From Gigaspora margarita (taxonomy: Eukaryota > Glomeromycota > Glomeromycetes > Diversisporales > Gigasporaceae): DNA of 64,000 nt. Made by a program: the position numbers and the translations under genes. A model generated the notes under the pieces. The model saw only the letters and a list, made by a program, of their open reading frames with translations, had not been told where the DNA came from and searched no databases. Location: contig WTPW01000190.1 of assembly GCA_009809945.1 (NCBI GenBank), positions 93,927 through 157,926 of the forward strand, read 5' to 3'. How positions within the stretch are numbered: position 1 is the first letter of the stretch; each line of letters opens with the position of its first letter. Below are positions 1-12,045 of this stretch, one piece after another.

Positions 1-766
1 AAAAAGTTAACTTGATAAAAATCTATTCCCAAAATTAAATGTTAATACAACCAAACCAACCCAAAAAAGCAATTTTAGCATAGCACCAAACCTTGGCAAT
101 TGTTTCTAAGTGCTAAATAAATATTATATTAACAATAATAAGGTCATCCAACCTTATAAAATTACATCTCTTCTTGAAATTGTATCCGCCCCCGATATTA
201 ATTAATAATCACAACATTTTCATCGAAAATTTTTAGCCATATGAAATATTAACATTAGACTTTTAGATCAGAAATTAAATAATATCCTGAGTAAAAATTT
301 TTTAATCGATCAAATATAATACTTATTTGATTGATCAGTATTATCAATCATTGTTTACCTATTGTTGCTCGAGCTTGCTCAATTATTGACCTAAATTGAT
401 CAATGATCAAGCATAATGTAATTGAGTCAATTCACTAGTTGCATAACAACGCTTCATTTTATCATGTTTCGTTGTAATTTTCAGATTTTACAGAACACTT
501 TCTGTAAAATCCTAGATGCAGATTATAGTTGGAACTATGGATCTGAATTGCTGCGCTTTTCAAATTACTGTGTCTTGTAATTTTCATGCATTACAAAAAC
601 TTATAATAGATGATTAGCTAAAAATTGTTATTAACCAATCATGGATCCGCATTTTTTCAAGATTTCTGATTTTTGGTGTGATGCATGAAAATCACAGGAC
701 ACAGTAATTTGAAAAACGTAGTAAAACTTGGAATATATTGTTCAAAAATTAGAATTTTTAAAATAA
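1..766. other. non-coding stretch with hairpins
   Basis: No gene seen. A perfect 12-bp stem with a 4-nt loop lies at 484-511 (GATTTTACAGAA / TTCTGTAAAATC). A 41-bp inverted repeat, about four mismatches, has arms at 554-594 and 678-718. The rest is AT-rich and unrecognised. Confidence 0.6.
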
Positions 767-1514
767 GTAGCTGTGCAATGCAGTTGTGTGAAACCAGGAA
801 TGGGAAATTAGTTCATTATGATGTAGATATTATATATCTAATTTCTGAATTACCTTGCCAATTACCAAATTACTTCAACATCTTGTAGAAAAGAAAGTAT
901 AGTTTCTAAATTTTTATACCAAAACCTCTGCGAATACATATTCGATCTCGTGATTATTGTGACTACTTTAATATGACTTAGTATAATAAGACGATATACA
1001 AAAATCAGCCAGTTACAATAAAAGTTCGCTATGCTGTGTTAATATTGTTTTGAGATAACAATAATAATTTGATACTGAATTTAGCTCCAATAGTAAACCC
1101 AGGTTCTACAAATGTCGTTCGTTGTAGGATTAATCAAGTGATATGAGGTCACGAATCACTTGGATCTATTATGCGATCAATTTAAGAGTCAGTTTACAAA
1201 AAATGCAGGGAGGGCATTAATAAGTTAATAATTTTAAGGTTATGTAATGCATGAACAATAATAATATATTTAAGGAAGCAATGACAATGATGTTACCTAA
1301 TATCTGCAAAAAAATAATAAATTTAGTACCTATGCAACAATCGTTAATGCCAAAATGATTACGTAAATCTGTACAATTTTATATAGTTAGCAAACAATAT
1401 AAACAGTATCTATAGTAAAAGCATTATAATAATAAGCTCGTATGAATACAATTACAATTTAGGTAACAAAATTGAAAATCAGTGCTGACATAAAATAGAA
1501 AATCTTAACTCATA

Positions 1515-1750
1515 CAAGGGTCCCCAAAATTCTGGGTCGGGATTTGCCGAAGTGCAACAGAATCATGGTCAGCTTGATCGGAATTGATCAATTTTGCCCC
1601 AAGATCATAAAAAATTTTACTAATAAATCATATCCATTCATTAAGTAAAAATGCCCAACTGATAATTTTGCAATAGAACCTGCTAACAATTAGGGCTAAA
1701 TGCCAACCTAGATCTGACGCATCTGACCCGGAAATTTGGAGATAGCCCTG
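1515..1750 (+). mobile_element. 236-bp mariner-type MITE, copy A
   Basis: It is flanked by TA on both sides (1,513-1,514 and 1,751-1,752). The ends are imperfect inverted repeats (CAAGGGTCCCCAAAATTCTG... against ...GAAATTTGGAGATAGCCCTG). The body is shared with copies at 24,189, 28,735 and 31,320. TA duplication and size suggest a Tc1/mariner-derived non-autonomous element. Confidence 0.75.
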
Positions 1751-1879
1751 TAAAAATTGAAAATTTTAAGTGACTCAATACATAAAACAAGTAAAAACAA
1801 ACTATAATATTAATATATAAGTACAATAAGTCAAGAAAGCACGATGATAAATAGTCAAATCAATGTACAATAAAGAAAA

Positions 1880-3475
1880 TCAATATTGTGAATACATACG
1901 GTAATATTATAGAATTATTTAAATAATGATCCACTGTAATTCAAAAGCATGAATGCATACAAAATCACAAGGAATGATCAAATTAGATGCCCAGAATTGC
2001 TAACTCCACTTAACTTGCCTGTAAACTATACTCTATGTACTTCGTAGTTCGTTCTGGTATTATCACCCAACCTAACACTACCCTAACACAGCTGAATTAT
2101 TAATCAGATATCACTGGGTTCACTGATCCTAAAACTACTCAAACTCGCTATTGCGGTGTGTAGTTGAATTAGTTGGTTTTGGAATCAACTATCTTAATTC
2201 ACACAATATGTTAGCTATTGCAGTATTGGAATTAACAGTTGTGGTTTCTATTCAATTTATTGTAAAATTACAAAACTCGCTGACAATTGCTTTATTATGA
2301 TTTATTGTAAAAAAAAAAAATTAGTACATATGCACGTTGATACTTGTTGTCATGACACTCAGTATTTAGTTGATCCACAAATTTTACTATTGTTGCGGCC
2401 AAGGGAGAGACTTCCAGATCTTTGCTTACCAATTTAACTACTGGGCCACAATCCTTAAGAATTTAGAAATTTGTAAATGAGTGTATTTGTGTTAAATATG
2501 GGGAGAGCATTTATAAAAGAACGTGTGGGCTTCTTGGTCCTATTTTGGTTACACTCGTTAGTTGTGTTATTTTCGAGTATTGCATGATGGAGGATTATGC
2601 AGGGATTTTATTAGCAGGGACAATGTTAGTTCAGCTTTTTATGAAAGGGTATTCATTTATTACCGAATTTAACTGGACTGCTGCAGGCATATCCCTGATT
2701 AGCCTAAGTTAGCTGAATTTTGTAAATCATCATACTACCAAAACGTCCAATCAGACTCCAGATTTTGTGTACGAACGCTAAACCATACAGCAATACTGTG
2801 AACACATCCCTTAAACATCAATCCTTACCACGATAAATAGTAATTTAAACACACGAAACGCCAGCACGCATGGCATACAAAATTACAAGGAACGACCATT
2901 CAATCAGATGCCCAGAATTGCGGACATCACTTAACTTGCCTGTAAACCATATTCAACATATTTCCGTTCCTGGTACAATCAAGTCAACGTACACATAAGA
3001 AAAACAATACCGTAAACACATACCGTAATCTTATAGAATCCCTTAAATATCAATCCCTACCGCGATAAACAATAACTTAAAAGCACGAGACGTCAGCACG
3101 CATGGCATACAAAATCACAAGAAAACGACTATACAATCAATAGTCTAATAGTAAAACAAAAATAAGCCCCATATTAATATAGTTACGAATCAAGTACTCA
3201 TATAAAATAAAAAATCTTAAGTGACCCGATACATAATCGATAATCCAAATGGAATTCCGAGTAAAACGAGTAAACACATACCATAATATCATAGTATCCC
3301 TTAAACATCAATCCCTACCGTGATAAACAGTAATTTAAAAGCATGAAACGTCAGCACGCATGGCATGCAAAATCACAAGGAACGACCACCCAATCAGATG
3401 CCAAAGTTTGCGGAAGTCATCTAACTTGCCTGTAAACCATACACTTCGTATTTCATACTCTGCTCCTGGTATACC
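1880..3475 (+). repeat. tandem right-end units of the large element
   Basis: Four imperfect units, about 180-200 bp each, near 1,880-2,062, 2,790-2,983, 3,010-3,140 (truncated) and 3,275-3,473. Each carries the order: TAGAATCCCTTAAA-like, ATCAATCCCTACC-like, a central GCACGCATGGCATACAAAAT, CAATCAGATGCC, TTAACTTGCCTGTAAACCAT, and mostly a terminal CGTTCCTGGTA variant. Related units occur at 32.0-34.3 and 56.7-57.2 kb. Confidence 0.7.
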
Positions 3476-4080
3476 AATTCTTGCAATGAATTATAATAAA
3501 TATATGCAAATATAATACTAATAAATTGATAAAATCATTATAATGTTGTGTTGTTAATCTAAAAAAGATTTTGCGCTTTTATATACAAAATAAATTGCCA
3601 ATATATTAAAAAACTATCATGATGTTATTATAAGAATATTACAAACTTTTTAGTTCTATAAAAGGCTTTGAGTTCTGCTTTTAATTGTAAATAAAATGCT
3701 AATATTATTACAATATTACTACATTTTAAAAAGCTCAAACTTTCTATTTTGCAAGCCTAAATTAGGCCGTTCGAAGTTGATTCTTCGGCTAACATCACTT
3801 TCTAGGACTCTCGGGAGGGGTAAAATGAAACAAACATATGAAACGATCATATAAAAATGAACAAATAAGGCTGATTTCATTGGTTGATGTAAATCAGGTG
3901 ATTGGCAAGAGTCATCCAACGTTTTGATTTGTTGATCATTTTTCGGGGGAAGACTTCAGCTGGGGGGTGATGTTAACCGAAATTAACTTTACTACTAATA
4001 ACTGAAAAATTTAGAATCAAACTTCCTAAATTATTATTTTAAATGTTCTAAATAATGCTTATTATCCGTCATCTTACTAT

Positions 4081-4122
4081 GATCAGATTGCCAAATAACT
4101 TTGGTTATTTGGCAATCTGGTC
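4081..4122. repeat. 19-bp stem hairpin, TTTG loop
   Basis: Arms 4,081-4,099 and 4,104-4,122 (core CAGATTGCCAAATAAC / GTTATTTGGCAATCTG) pair over 19 positions with a single mismatch or wobble and a 4-nt loop. Function unknown. Confidence 0.85.
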
Positions 4123-4204
4123 GTCGTAAGCTGCCGGATAACACCGTTATTGAATGCCAAACACCAATAACTTGTTTATCTGACAATAAAATTTAATGTT
4201 CCAT

Positions 4205-4228
4205 TTCTGGACCCTTCGGGGTCCAGAA
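4205..4228. repeat. 10-bp perfect stem with TTCG tetraloop
   Basis: TTCTGGACCC - TTCG - GGGTCCAGAA. A C(UUCG)G tetraloop is exceptionally stable in RNA. It could be a transcript structure, but no transcript is evident here. Confidence 0.85.
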
Positions 4229-4548
4229 TCTGTCACATTAAATGTACAGCCAGATAATGACGAATAAATCTCGTTATTGGCCAATCATTAAAAATTATAT
4301 TATTTTGTAAAGGTTAGAAAGACTATTTAGATATACATCAAAATTATGAGCAGAAATTTTTTCTTTGAGCTTCATAGGCAAAACCTTAAAGTAAAAAAAA
4401 AATAATTTTTCTTAAATTTGTTGATCAACCTGCCACATTCCATCGGGGGTACAATTGCATGACGATTATTCGAATCGATATAGTCAACACTTCATAATGA
4501 TAAGCAAACTTGAAGAATAAGAGGTAAATCTTCCTCGGTGATAAGAAA

Positions 4549-4592
4549 GTCCTTCGGGCCTTTTTATGACCGGCGATCTACCGGATAAAAGT
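4549..4592. repeat. two adjacent hairpins, the first with a TTCG loop
   Basis: AAAGTCC-TTCG-GGCCTTT (7-bp stem, one mismatch) is followed by a stem-loop with CCGG/CCGG and flanking TTTTAT/ATAAAA pairing. They lie about 0.35 kb from the 4,205 hairpin. Confidence 0.65.
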
Positions 4593-5320
4593 TCTTCATT
4601 TTGAATGATGCCTGATTATGGTTTACTGACTTATAATTAGTACTTTAACTACATGCAACCAGGACTCTTAATTGACTAGTATTTTATAAAATTGCATATG
4701 AACGCCTTATCAATCAATTTTGTGATTCATAAAAATTAATAATTATTCGATAAAAAAAAAAACTTGTTAATATGCACTATAACGAAATAAAGGGTTCGCA
4801 ATTAACAATCTGAAAGCTTGTTTTGACTAACAATAATTTTTAATATCATGACTGACGATCTTTCGGTCTATCCTAAAAAGAACCGTGTTAACGGATGGAT
4901 CGAAGGACCATCGATTCCGGCTGGACTGATTAACAGCCCTAGTAAACTTACATCTGGTCTGTATCAAAATACATTATCTTAATACCGCTATAAAAGCGTT
5001 AACATAACAATCAAATTCCATTGAGGTATATCAGCATGACAAGGCATCATTTTATAATTTTAGGAAAGTTTAATAAATATAAACTACCATTAAATGACGC
5101 ATCTAACCCTTAATTATCGCTTATTCTATCTAGTCTTTACCAACCTTTTCATTATGAAGATGAATTCACTTGACCATATAAACTAATTTCCACATTAAAA
5201 TTGGCCTCATATTCGTTAATCTATTATAAATGTCACTATTTTATTTTTCAGGGAAAAATTTTTTATTAAAATCGTTTTATTCAACTTATTGTCAAATTAT
5301 TGTTACAAACTAATATAATT

Positions 5321-6566
5321 ATGAAAAACACTTATATTTTAATTAACGTGTTAATGTTTATTTTTATGTTAACAAATTATTTGACGGTTCATTGTCAAGA
5401 GGAACCTAAGGAGCCATTAGCGAAATTGTGGAATATAGAGAATGATGAAATACCCAAATATTTAAGTATTGAGAAGAACTTATCTATGGTGGATAGAATT
5501 TTAAAGCCATTACTGGATGATGATAATTTTGGTGGGACTTATATAAACGTAATCCAAAATATGATATTTGTTAACACATTAAACTTCACTAAAGCTGAGG
5601 AAATAAAAAACAGTACTGAAATAAGACAATATATAAGCCTCTTAAACTTTACAAGAGCACATAATTCTACAGCCAAATTAATTTCAAGATTTCAGGATAT
5701 AAGTAATTTAGCTAAATCCTATATACCAAAATATTGTAAGGGTTATATTAATTCAGAAATTAATAATATCATTATAGCTTCATGTAATGAAACTCGTAAT
5801 GAAACTAGTAATACAGCTTTTATAAATGCCATTAACGATAGAAAGTATTATCCGATTTTCACTTATTATAATTGTCTCAATCTGTCAAACAATGAAATCT
5901 CTAGTCGAAAGAGTGGAGATATAGTAAGTAGAATCTTAGCTGGAGATGGGATATATTCAGCTAAACGAACAACTTGTTCATTTAGTGGGGGTTTTTTTGA
6001 CAAGAAGACAATCAAATATCAATTACATTGCCACTGCAGGACATTGTTATATGCCAGGTTCTTATTCTCTTTATCCATGGAATTCAACCCCCACATATAA
6101 AATTGGAGAATTGCAAGTTTATTATCTTGAACCAATAGATTTTGGCATAATCTATATAAGTAATAATGATATTCAACCGGTACCATGTGTAAGGAATACA
6201 GATTCTGAACAATATAAAGAATTATTTATAAAAGATGTTATATTAGTATCTAGTAATGGTGCTCATTTATGTCTTTCTGGCATACGTTCACATGTTAAAT
6301 GCGGGTTTGTTGTAGCATTAAATGGATTTACTTCAGATGGAGAAAATTTTCGTGATAATATATTTGTTGCAAACTTACGTACTATAATAGGTGATAGTGG
6401 AGGGTCTATATTTTCTTATAAAAATCTAACGCATATAAGTCTTAATGGTATACTAACGGGATCGCTTTTTGATTTTCATGATAGTATTAATGGTATTGCC
6501 GGAGTTATAATTATTAGTTCAATTTTAAATGTAGTCAAAACCCTTGAAGTTGTTACAGTTCCTTAA
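5321..6566 (+). CDS. secreted S1-family serine protease, single frameshift
   Basis: Chymotrypsin-fold serine protease, probably secreted. The ATG at 5,321 gives a hydrophobic signal peptide (MKNTYILINVLMFIFMLTNY) ending near HCQ. About 200 residues of pro-region follow with several N-x-S/T sites. The protease domain lies downstream: TAGHC holds the histidine (~6,030), the aspartate is probably in DFGIIYI (~6,140), and GDSGGS (~6,390) holds the nucleophile, so the triad is present. The first part (to ~5,990) and the rest (~6,000 to the stop at 6,566) are in different frames. The switch falls at a G5T7 run (5,985-5,997), where one extra base would explain it. It could be an assembly error or a young pseudogene. 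Resemblance to alpha-lytic-type proteases with pro-domains is inferred from layout. Confidence 0.85.
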
Positions 6567-7281
6567 ATCCAGTAGGTTAAAAATTTGTAGATTTCAAAAG
6601 CTTTATTACATCATACATTATATAATACATTAAAATTCATACTATCGATATTTTAAGATTTTTTTATAAAATAATTTTTTTTAAAAAAACAAACAATAAG
6701 AAACATATGTTTAATGAAAATAAGATATTATATATTTTTTGAACTATAAAAATGAAAACAAAAAATTACTAATACTATTGCATTTTGAATTATTTAAGTT
6801 TAAAATTAGGAATGTTATGTAGTTATGATGGAAATCTCACGTTCACGATGTTCACAGTGAACATAAATTTTCGAAAAATAAAAAATTTTATATTTCATAT
6901 TCACATAGTGTGAAAATAAAAAATTTTAATTTTTATGATTTTTCTTTATAATTTAATAAACTGCATATGTCTGCGTATATAAATAATAAATAAACAATTA
7001 ATTAAAGGCAATTATTATGTGAAAAATCTTGTAGGATTTCTATAATTTACACGAAGTATAATTGTTTGAATATTGAGCATTACATTCAAAGCTCAAAAGT
7101 TGGCATATTGTTTATAATTTTAAATTTACATGCCTTAGGTCTTAGCCGGCCAAGCTGTTTAAGTGACTAAGTTTCAATAATAATTTAGCTAAGCCAATGT
7201 AAGCATTAAATGCAAATAGTATTCTGAGTCATAATTTATTAAAGGATAAAATCGTGTATTATACGAAAGATTTTTTTCAAA
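6567..7281. other. AT-rich intergenic spacer
   Basis: Between the protease stop and the start of the ion-channel pseudogene. I see no gene, repeat family or clear regulatory site. Confidence 0.5.
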
Positions 7282-9799
7282 ATGATTAATGAAGGCGAAT
7301 CTTCACAAATATCGAGATTAGAATATGAAGAGCAACAAATTGAGATTGAACCAACTAAACCACACAATGGCAGGAAAATATCAAAGTTTCTGCTATTGCC
7401 AAATGACAAAATGCAGCGACATGGAGCAAAGAGGATTACGGATGGCAGCGTGACAATTCAATCGATAGGACAATCTATAGAGCAATTAGCAAAGCAATTA
7501 GCAAAGCAATCATAGAGCAATCAGTAGAAGAATCAGAAAATGAATCATATCAACTTAAATTCTTCAAGTTTAATTTGTTAATAGAGCTTAAAAAACCTTT
7601 CTATTGAAACTGAATACATATTACTTGCAGTTTCAAATAATATCGCCATTAAAGGTGGATTTATAACAGTAAAATTTGGTTAGTAATAAATAATAAAAAA
7701 TTGACAGTATTCTCAATATTTATACTTAAAAATTTATTTTCCCAAACCATTTCTTCTTTTTAAAGAGGTCATTAAGCTTGTAACAAATAACAAAATAGAA
7801 TTAAAATTATATTCATACAAATTTTATACCATGTTAGATTGTAGATTTTATAAAAATAGAGACTTCTTCAATTAAAAATTTAAGTAAGCAAAGCTGGAAT
7901 ATTAGTAATTCAATTTGCTGTGGAGTGTCTAAAATGGCTTATAAATGACAAAGAAAAGATAATGCTCATTGATAAATATATGTCAATAACACAATGGGAT
8001 TTAAATGCAATATTATTTGAAAAACAATATAAATATGGATGGACAACTGATATGAGTCGAAAATATTTTTTTATTAAGTTTAATAAAAATTCTACGTTAC
8101 TTGCGGTATATATGCATAATTTTCAAGAAGAATTTATTTTACAGAAAATTTGATAGTTTTATCACATTGTAAGCTTTTTAAATTTGCATGACATTATTCG
8201 CAAAAGGTTGTTCATTAAATTTTTGTAAAATCTGAAATTTGAATATCTTTTTGCAAATAAATCAATATTTATAGAATTTACTGAATCGCTTTGTTGGTGT
8301 TTATATTATTTTATCATAGAAAAAAAATCTAATTGTTTTTTAATGTGCTAACTAATAATGCATAACTCTAATCTTATGTGATGATAAAATTTCTATATAT
8401 TATTTGTAGTATAAACACACACCATCGATATTATCAATTATAAATCTATAACATAACATTATATTTATATTTAATTAACAGGTCAATTTAAGAAACATTT
8501 ACGAAATTTGCAACAATTAGGATTTATTTCTTATGATAATGGATAAAGATTACTTTTATTTTATCAATAATAATTTTGAAATAAGAGTTCTTTATAATCT
8601 TCAACATGTTATTGATAATAAAACTTTTTCAATTCTGTGTAAAGAACTTTTCAATTATAATACTTTGACAAATTTAGATATTTACAATTCAGAATTTAAA
8701 ACATTTATGGATGAAAAAATATATTGCATATAAGATAGATGTTTAAGAGTTCAGAAAGTTTCTAAAAAACAATGGAACCAAATATTTTCAAGAATTAAAA
8801 GATTATAATGAATTATGAGTTCTGCCTAGCAAAATTGAAATAGAATTTTCCTGCAAATATTTACAAATATAATTGAAAATATACTTAGTTTAAAATTACT
8901 GCAATATAATAGTGTTATGATACCTAATATGAAGAAATACAACATATAGTAAAGTGGGAAATAAGCAATAAAAAAGTAATAAAAGCTTGGAAGTTTGATT
9001 TGGGTGCTTGGAAATCTATAGATTGTATAATATTAAATGAAAAAAATACAACCTTTTAGATGTAATTTATTACATAATGAAGACTTGATAATACTTATAT
9101 CTGATGGCTTATTTATATGATCAATTTGGCAGAAATATAAAAAAATTAGAATGCGATATATTTTTCACTTTAGATGACTTAGCAAATCCAAAGAAATTAG
9201 TTCTTACAAAATCAGACTTTATGGATTTATTACCAGCTCAAAGCTTTGATTTTATCATTAAAGACAAATCATCATACAAAATATTATGCACAAAAGATAG
9301 AAAAACTTTTTTAATGAATTATTGGATAATAATATTTAAGATAAGATATTATTAAAATTATATGGGCAAGAACTTTTAAAATGTTGCTTAAAATCTTGGT
9401 GCTATTTAATAGCAGAAAAGAAACAGAAGCGAATAAAAAATTCAACTATTAAATATTTTACTTTTTCATTTAAAGAATGAAGTCAATTTTCCCAATTGTT
9501 AAAAATAATTTTATTGCATACTTTATTTATTCATCCAGATTTATTATATTTTTCAAAACACATCAGGCTATTACAATTTCTATACTTTACTCGAACTTAA
9601 ATTTATAGCATTTTTTTGTACTACTGAATTTGGTGGTAACTTATTGGGCAATGATTATTGGGGTTATAAAAAATTATTTACATTTTCATAATAATTAGTT
9701 TTATCATGTTTGCTTTGGCACACTCTTTACATGTTTTTTTTGAGACCAACAACTTATATTTTAAATAATACAAATAGTTTAGATAATCAAATACAAATA
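7282..9799 (+). pseudogene. WD40-like/ion-transport protein, 5' part, decayed
   Basis: The ATG at 7,282 opens a protein resembling a large Glomeromycotina family with N-terminal WD40-like repeats and a C-terminal cation-channel domain. Visible pieces: start region with PTKPHNGRKIS, then a frameshift near 7,411 after which AATWSKEDYGWQ reads on in another frame; LLAVSNNIAIKGG (~7,640-7,690) before a GT intron start; a long block 7,917-8,153; a block starting after an intron-like AACAG at ~8,481 (to 8,730); ILISDGLFIYD (~9,090) to ~9,350; then CCLKSWCYLIAEKK to a stop near 9,479. The stretch 9,500-9,790 has hydrophobic segments in several frames, including LAHSLHVFF, which resembles a channel helix. 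Multiple stops and frame changes mean it is not functional. It is interrupted by the element at 9,800. The family call rests on memory of related proteins. Confidence 0.6.
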
Positions 9800-10207
9800 C
9801 AGGGGGGTGACAAATGTTTGTGGGCACTTTTTAAAAATTTATACCAAGCTAAATAAATATAATATCAAGCTAAAAATTATATAAAAAGTTTATTAAATCT
9901 AAGGCTTTTAAATAAAAAAAAATTATAAAATTCTATGCAGTAGTTTTTAAAATAATTAAGGTAACACAAATTTGTGTAATGTTACACCAGTACGAAATTA
10001 GTAATTTTAATATAACTTATATAATAAATAGAATTACTAAATATAGTAATATATAAACTTAATTTTTTTATTAAATAAATTAATTTTTTTTTAAATAATA
10101 TTATTTAATGAGAATAACTACACTTAACCGGGGGGGGGAAATCAACTCCCCGGTTACACAACAGGATCTACATATATATATCTGCAAAACAGGATCTACA
10201 TGCATAC

Positions 10208-10238
<31 letters not shown>

Positions 10239-10584
10239 GTATCATATACTAATCAAATTTTTTTTTCTTCTTACCTTGGATACTTCGTTCTGGTTTGTCG
10301 TCATTGGTGTCGTCGTTAGTGTCGTAGTAATTGGTGTTTTAGTCGTGGTTGTGTTTTTCGCCGCGTTATTAGTGTCATTGTAAGTGACGACGTAGGGATT
10401 TTTTTACAATCGAGTCTTTTGACTGCCGTTTTCTGGTGATAAGTATAGCATTTTTTTCTCTGTTATACTATCGTTTCTTCTTACACTAACTAGTTTTCTT
10501 TTTGCAGTTGTGTCGTTTTTTTGTTTGTTGAATTCGTTATCACTGCTTCTTCGGGTCGTCGTTCATTATCGGTGTCATTAAGGC

Positions 10585-10607
10585 CTCAAGGTTAGGGTTA
10601 GGGTCAG
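10585..10607 (+). repeat. interstitial telomere-like TTAGGG tract (1)
   Basis: GGTTAGGGTTAGGGTC inside the foldback core. Too short to be a telomere; a second tract lies 0.6 kb downstream. Confidence 0.7.
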
Positions 10608-11216
10608 CCAGAATTGTGCCAAATTCTGGGAGGGGTCTATTAGGTTATACTTTTGGAGGCGGTTTGCTGGTAGATTTAATTGTGCGTTGTTTTACGAAGT
10701 TGCTGAAGTCATCACTTGGAGTCATTTTATGTAGTGCCCCCGTTCGTATGTTGAAGTCATTGCATGGAGTCATCGTATGGTGGAATTGTTGCTTTGAGTT
10801 ATCATATGATAGTGCCTTCGTTATTGGCAGTGCAGTGTTATTTCGCGTTGCCACACTGCTGATGTTTTTCAGATAGGCGTAACTTTTTTTCTTAATTTTT
10901 TCTTTTTGTTTTGCTCTTTACTAACTCGTTTATTTTTCTTTTAGTCGTTAATTCATCGCCAGGTCTTCGTCATTGTTGGTGAATCTGTTAATTTCGCATT
11001 GCTGTCATTTCCCTTATTGTTGTCGTCGTCACCGGAGTAACACTGTTATAGTGCTGCAGTCATTTTGGTGCTTCGTGATTTGTTGTTGTTGATTCCATAA
11101 GTTAAAGCTAGTGCAATTAATGCGATTTATGACCTGTCTGAAAGCATTACGTTGACGTTTGGTGTGAATTCTTTGTGCATATGAGCTGCGTCAACTTGGT
11201 GGGTTAGTTGGATTTT

Positions 11217-11245
11217 AAGGCTAGGGTTAGGGTTGCGGGTTAAAG
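11217..11245 (+). repeat. interstitial telomere-like TTAGGG tract (2)
   Basis: GGCTAGGGTTAGGGTTGCGG followed by GGTTAAAGGTTAGAG-like degenerate units, in the same foldback core. Confidence 0.65.
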
Positions 11246-11539
11246 GTTAGAGTATGGATAATTAGGATGCGAACTAGAATTTAGAGTATATAGGTTAGGG
11301 CAAGGTTTTGGACAAAATTAGTGGAAGCGATGGTATTAGGTACTAGAAAGATTTATTATTATATACTATGTATGTTACGAACATAAATATGATAAAATAA
11401 TTAAATAACAATGATATAATAAATACATAAAATAATTGTATAATAAATTTTATACTGTATAAAATCGATCATGCAATATCATTGGTCGATATGCAGATCG
11501 TGTAACTGGGAATTTCCCCCGGTTAAGATTAGCAATTCT

Positions 11540-11757
11540 CTTATTTAATATAACAAATTATATATTTTTTTAACATTTTTAAAATTTTTAAAAAATATTT
11601 ATAAAATTATTATATATAGCAATAAAAATTATTACTTTTAGAAATTAATTAATTTAAATTAATATTTTAACTTTTACTTTAAAAAATCATAAAAAATTTA
11701 AAATTTTTTAAAAAATTATAAAAATTTCAAATTATATATAATTTGTTATATTAAATA
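11540..11757. repeat. 218-bp palindromic insert in the right arm
   Basis: TTATTTAATATAACAAATTA at 11,540 is inverted as TAATTTGTTATATTAAATAA ending at 11,757. The left arm of the foldback lacks this segment, so it looks like a small MITE inserted later. Confidence 0.6.
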
Positions 11758-12045
11758 ACTTTATAAAATTAAAAATTTGTTTATTTAATAAAAAATTAAT
11801 TTTTACTATGAAAATATAATTTTAATAATTTTTTTAATATTACTAGCTTCGTACTGGTGTAAAATTACACAATTTTGTATTATCTTAATTATTTTAAAAC
11901 TACTGCATAGAATTTTATAATTTTTTTTTATTTAAAAGCCTTAGATTTAATAAACTTTTTATATAATTTTTAGCTTGATATTTTATTTATTTAGCTTGGT
12001 ATAAATTTTTAAAAAGTGTCCACAAACATTTGTCACCCCCCTGTA

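Larger units (their letters stand above)
767..3475 (+). mobile_element. large non-coding element family, copy 1 (TAGCTG.../...CCTGGTA)
   Basis: The left end (about 767-810) matches the left termini at 21,121, 24,785 and 53,142: a TAGCTGCGCGATGC-like core followed by AAACCAGGAAyGG. The right side consists of repeated units ending in CGTTCCTGGTA or a variant at about 2,062, 2,983 and 3,473. No coding region is visible inside. A 236-bp MITE sits at 1,515-1,750. The pairing of this left end with the last right end is inferred from order and orientation; target duplications were not found. Confidence 0.5.
3476..5320. other. non-coding spacer upstream of the protease, rich in hairpins
   Basis: No convincing gene. 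It contains the hairpins listed separately (4,081-4,122; 4,205-4,228; 4,549-4,592). TATAAA at about 5,224, roughly 97 bases before the protease ATG, is a plausible but untested TATA element. Confidence 0.5.
9800..12043. mobile_element. 2.24-kb foldback element with TA target duplication
   Basis: TA flanks both ends (9,798-9,799 and 12,044-12,045). The termini are inverted copies (CAGGGGGGTGACAAATGTTT / AAACATTTGTCACCCCCCTG). The inverted arms run about 390 bp on the left (to a shared CTTAACCGGGGG block at 10,123 and on to ~10,195); on the right they begin near 11,480 and are lengthened by an extra ~218-bp palindromic insert (11,540-11,757). The core (10,270-11,330) is G/T-rich on this strand, unlike its surroundings, and has no convincing ORF. 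It is inserted in the ion-channel pseudogene. The first ~90 bp resemble the partial element at 15,403. TA duplication suggests mariner-type mobilisation. Confidence 0.85.

Noticed and set aside
10108-10383. Hydrophobic ORF on the plus strand in the foldback core
   Set aside because: It depends on a T homopolymer and G/T-rich repeats; no start context, no relatives recognised.
10585-11245. Telomere or chromosome end
   Set aside because: Only two or so TTAGGG units at each site, inside a mobile element.
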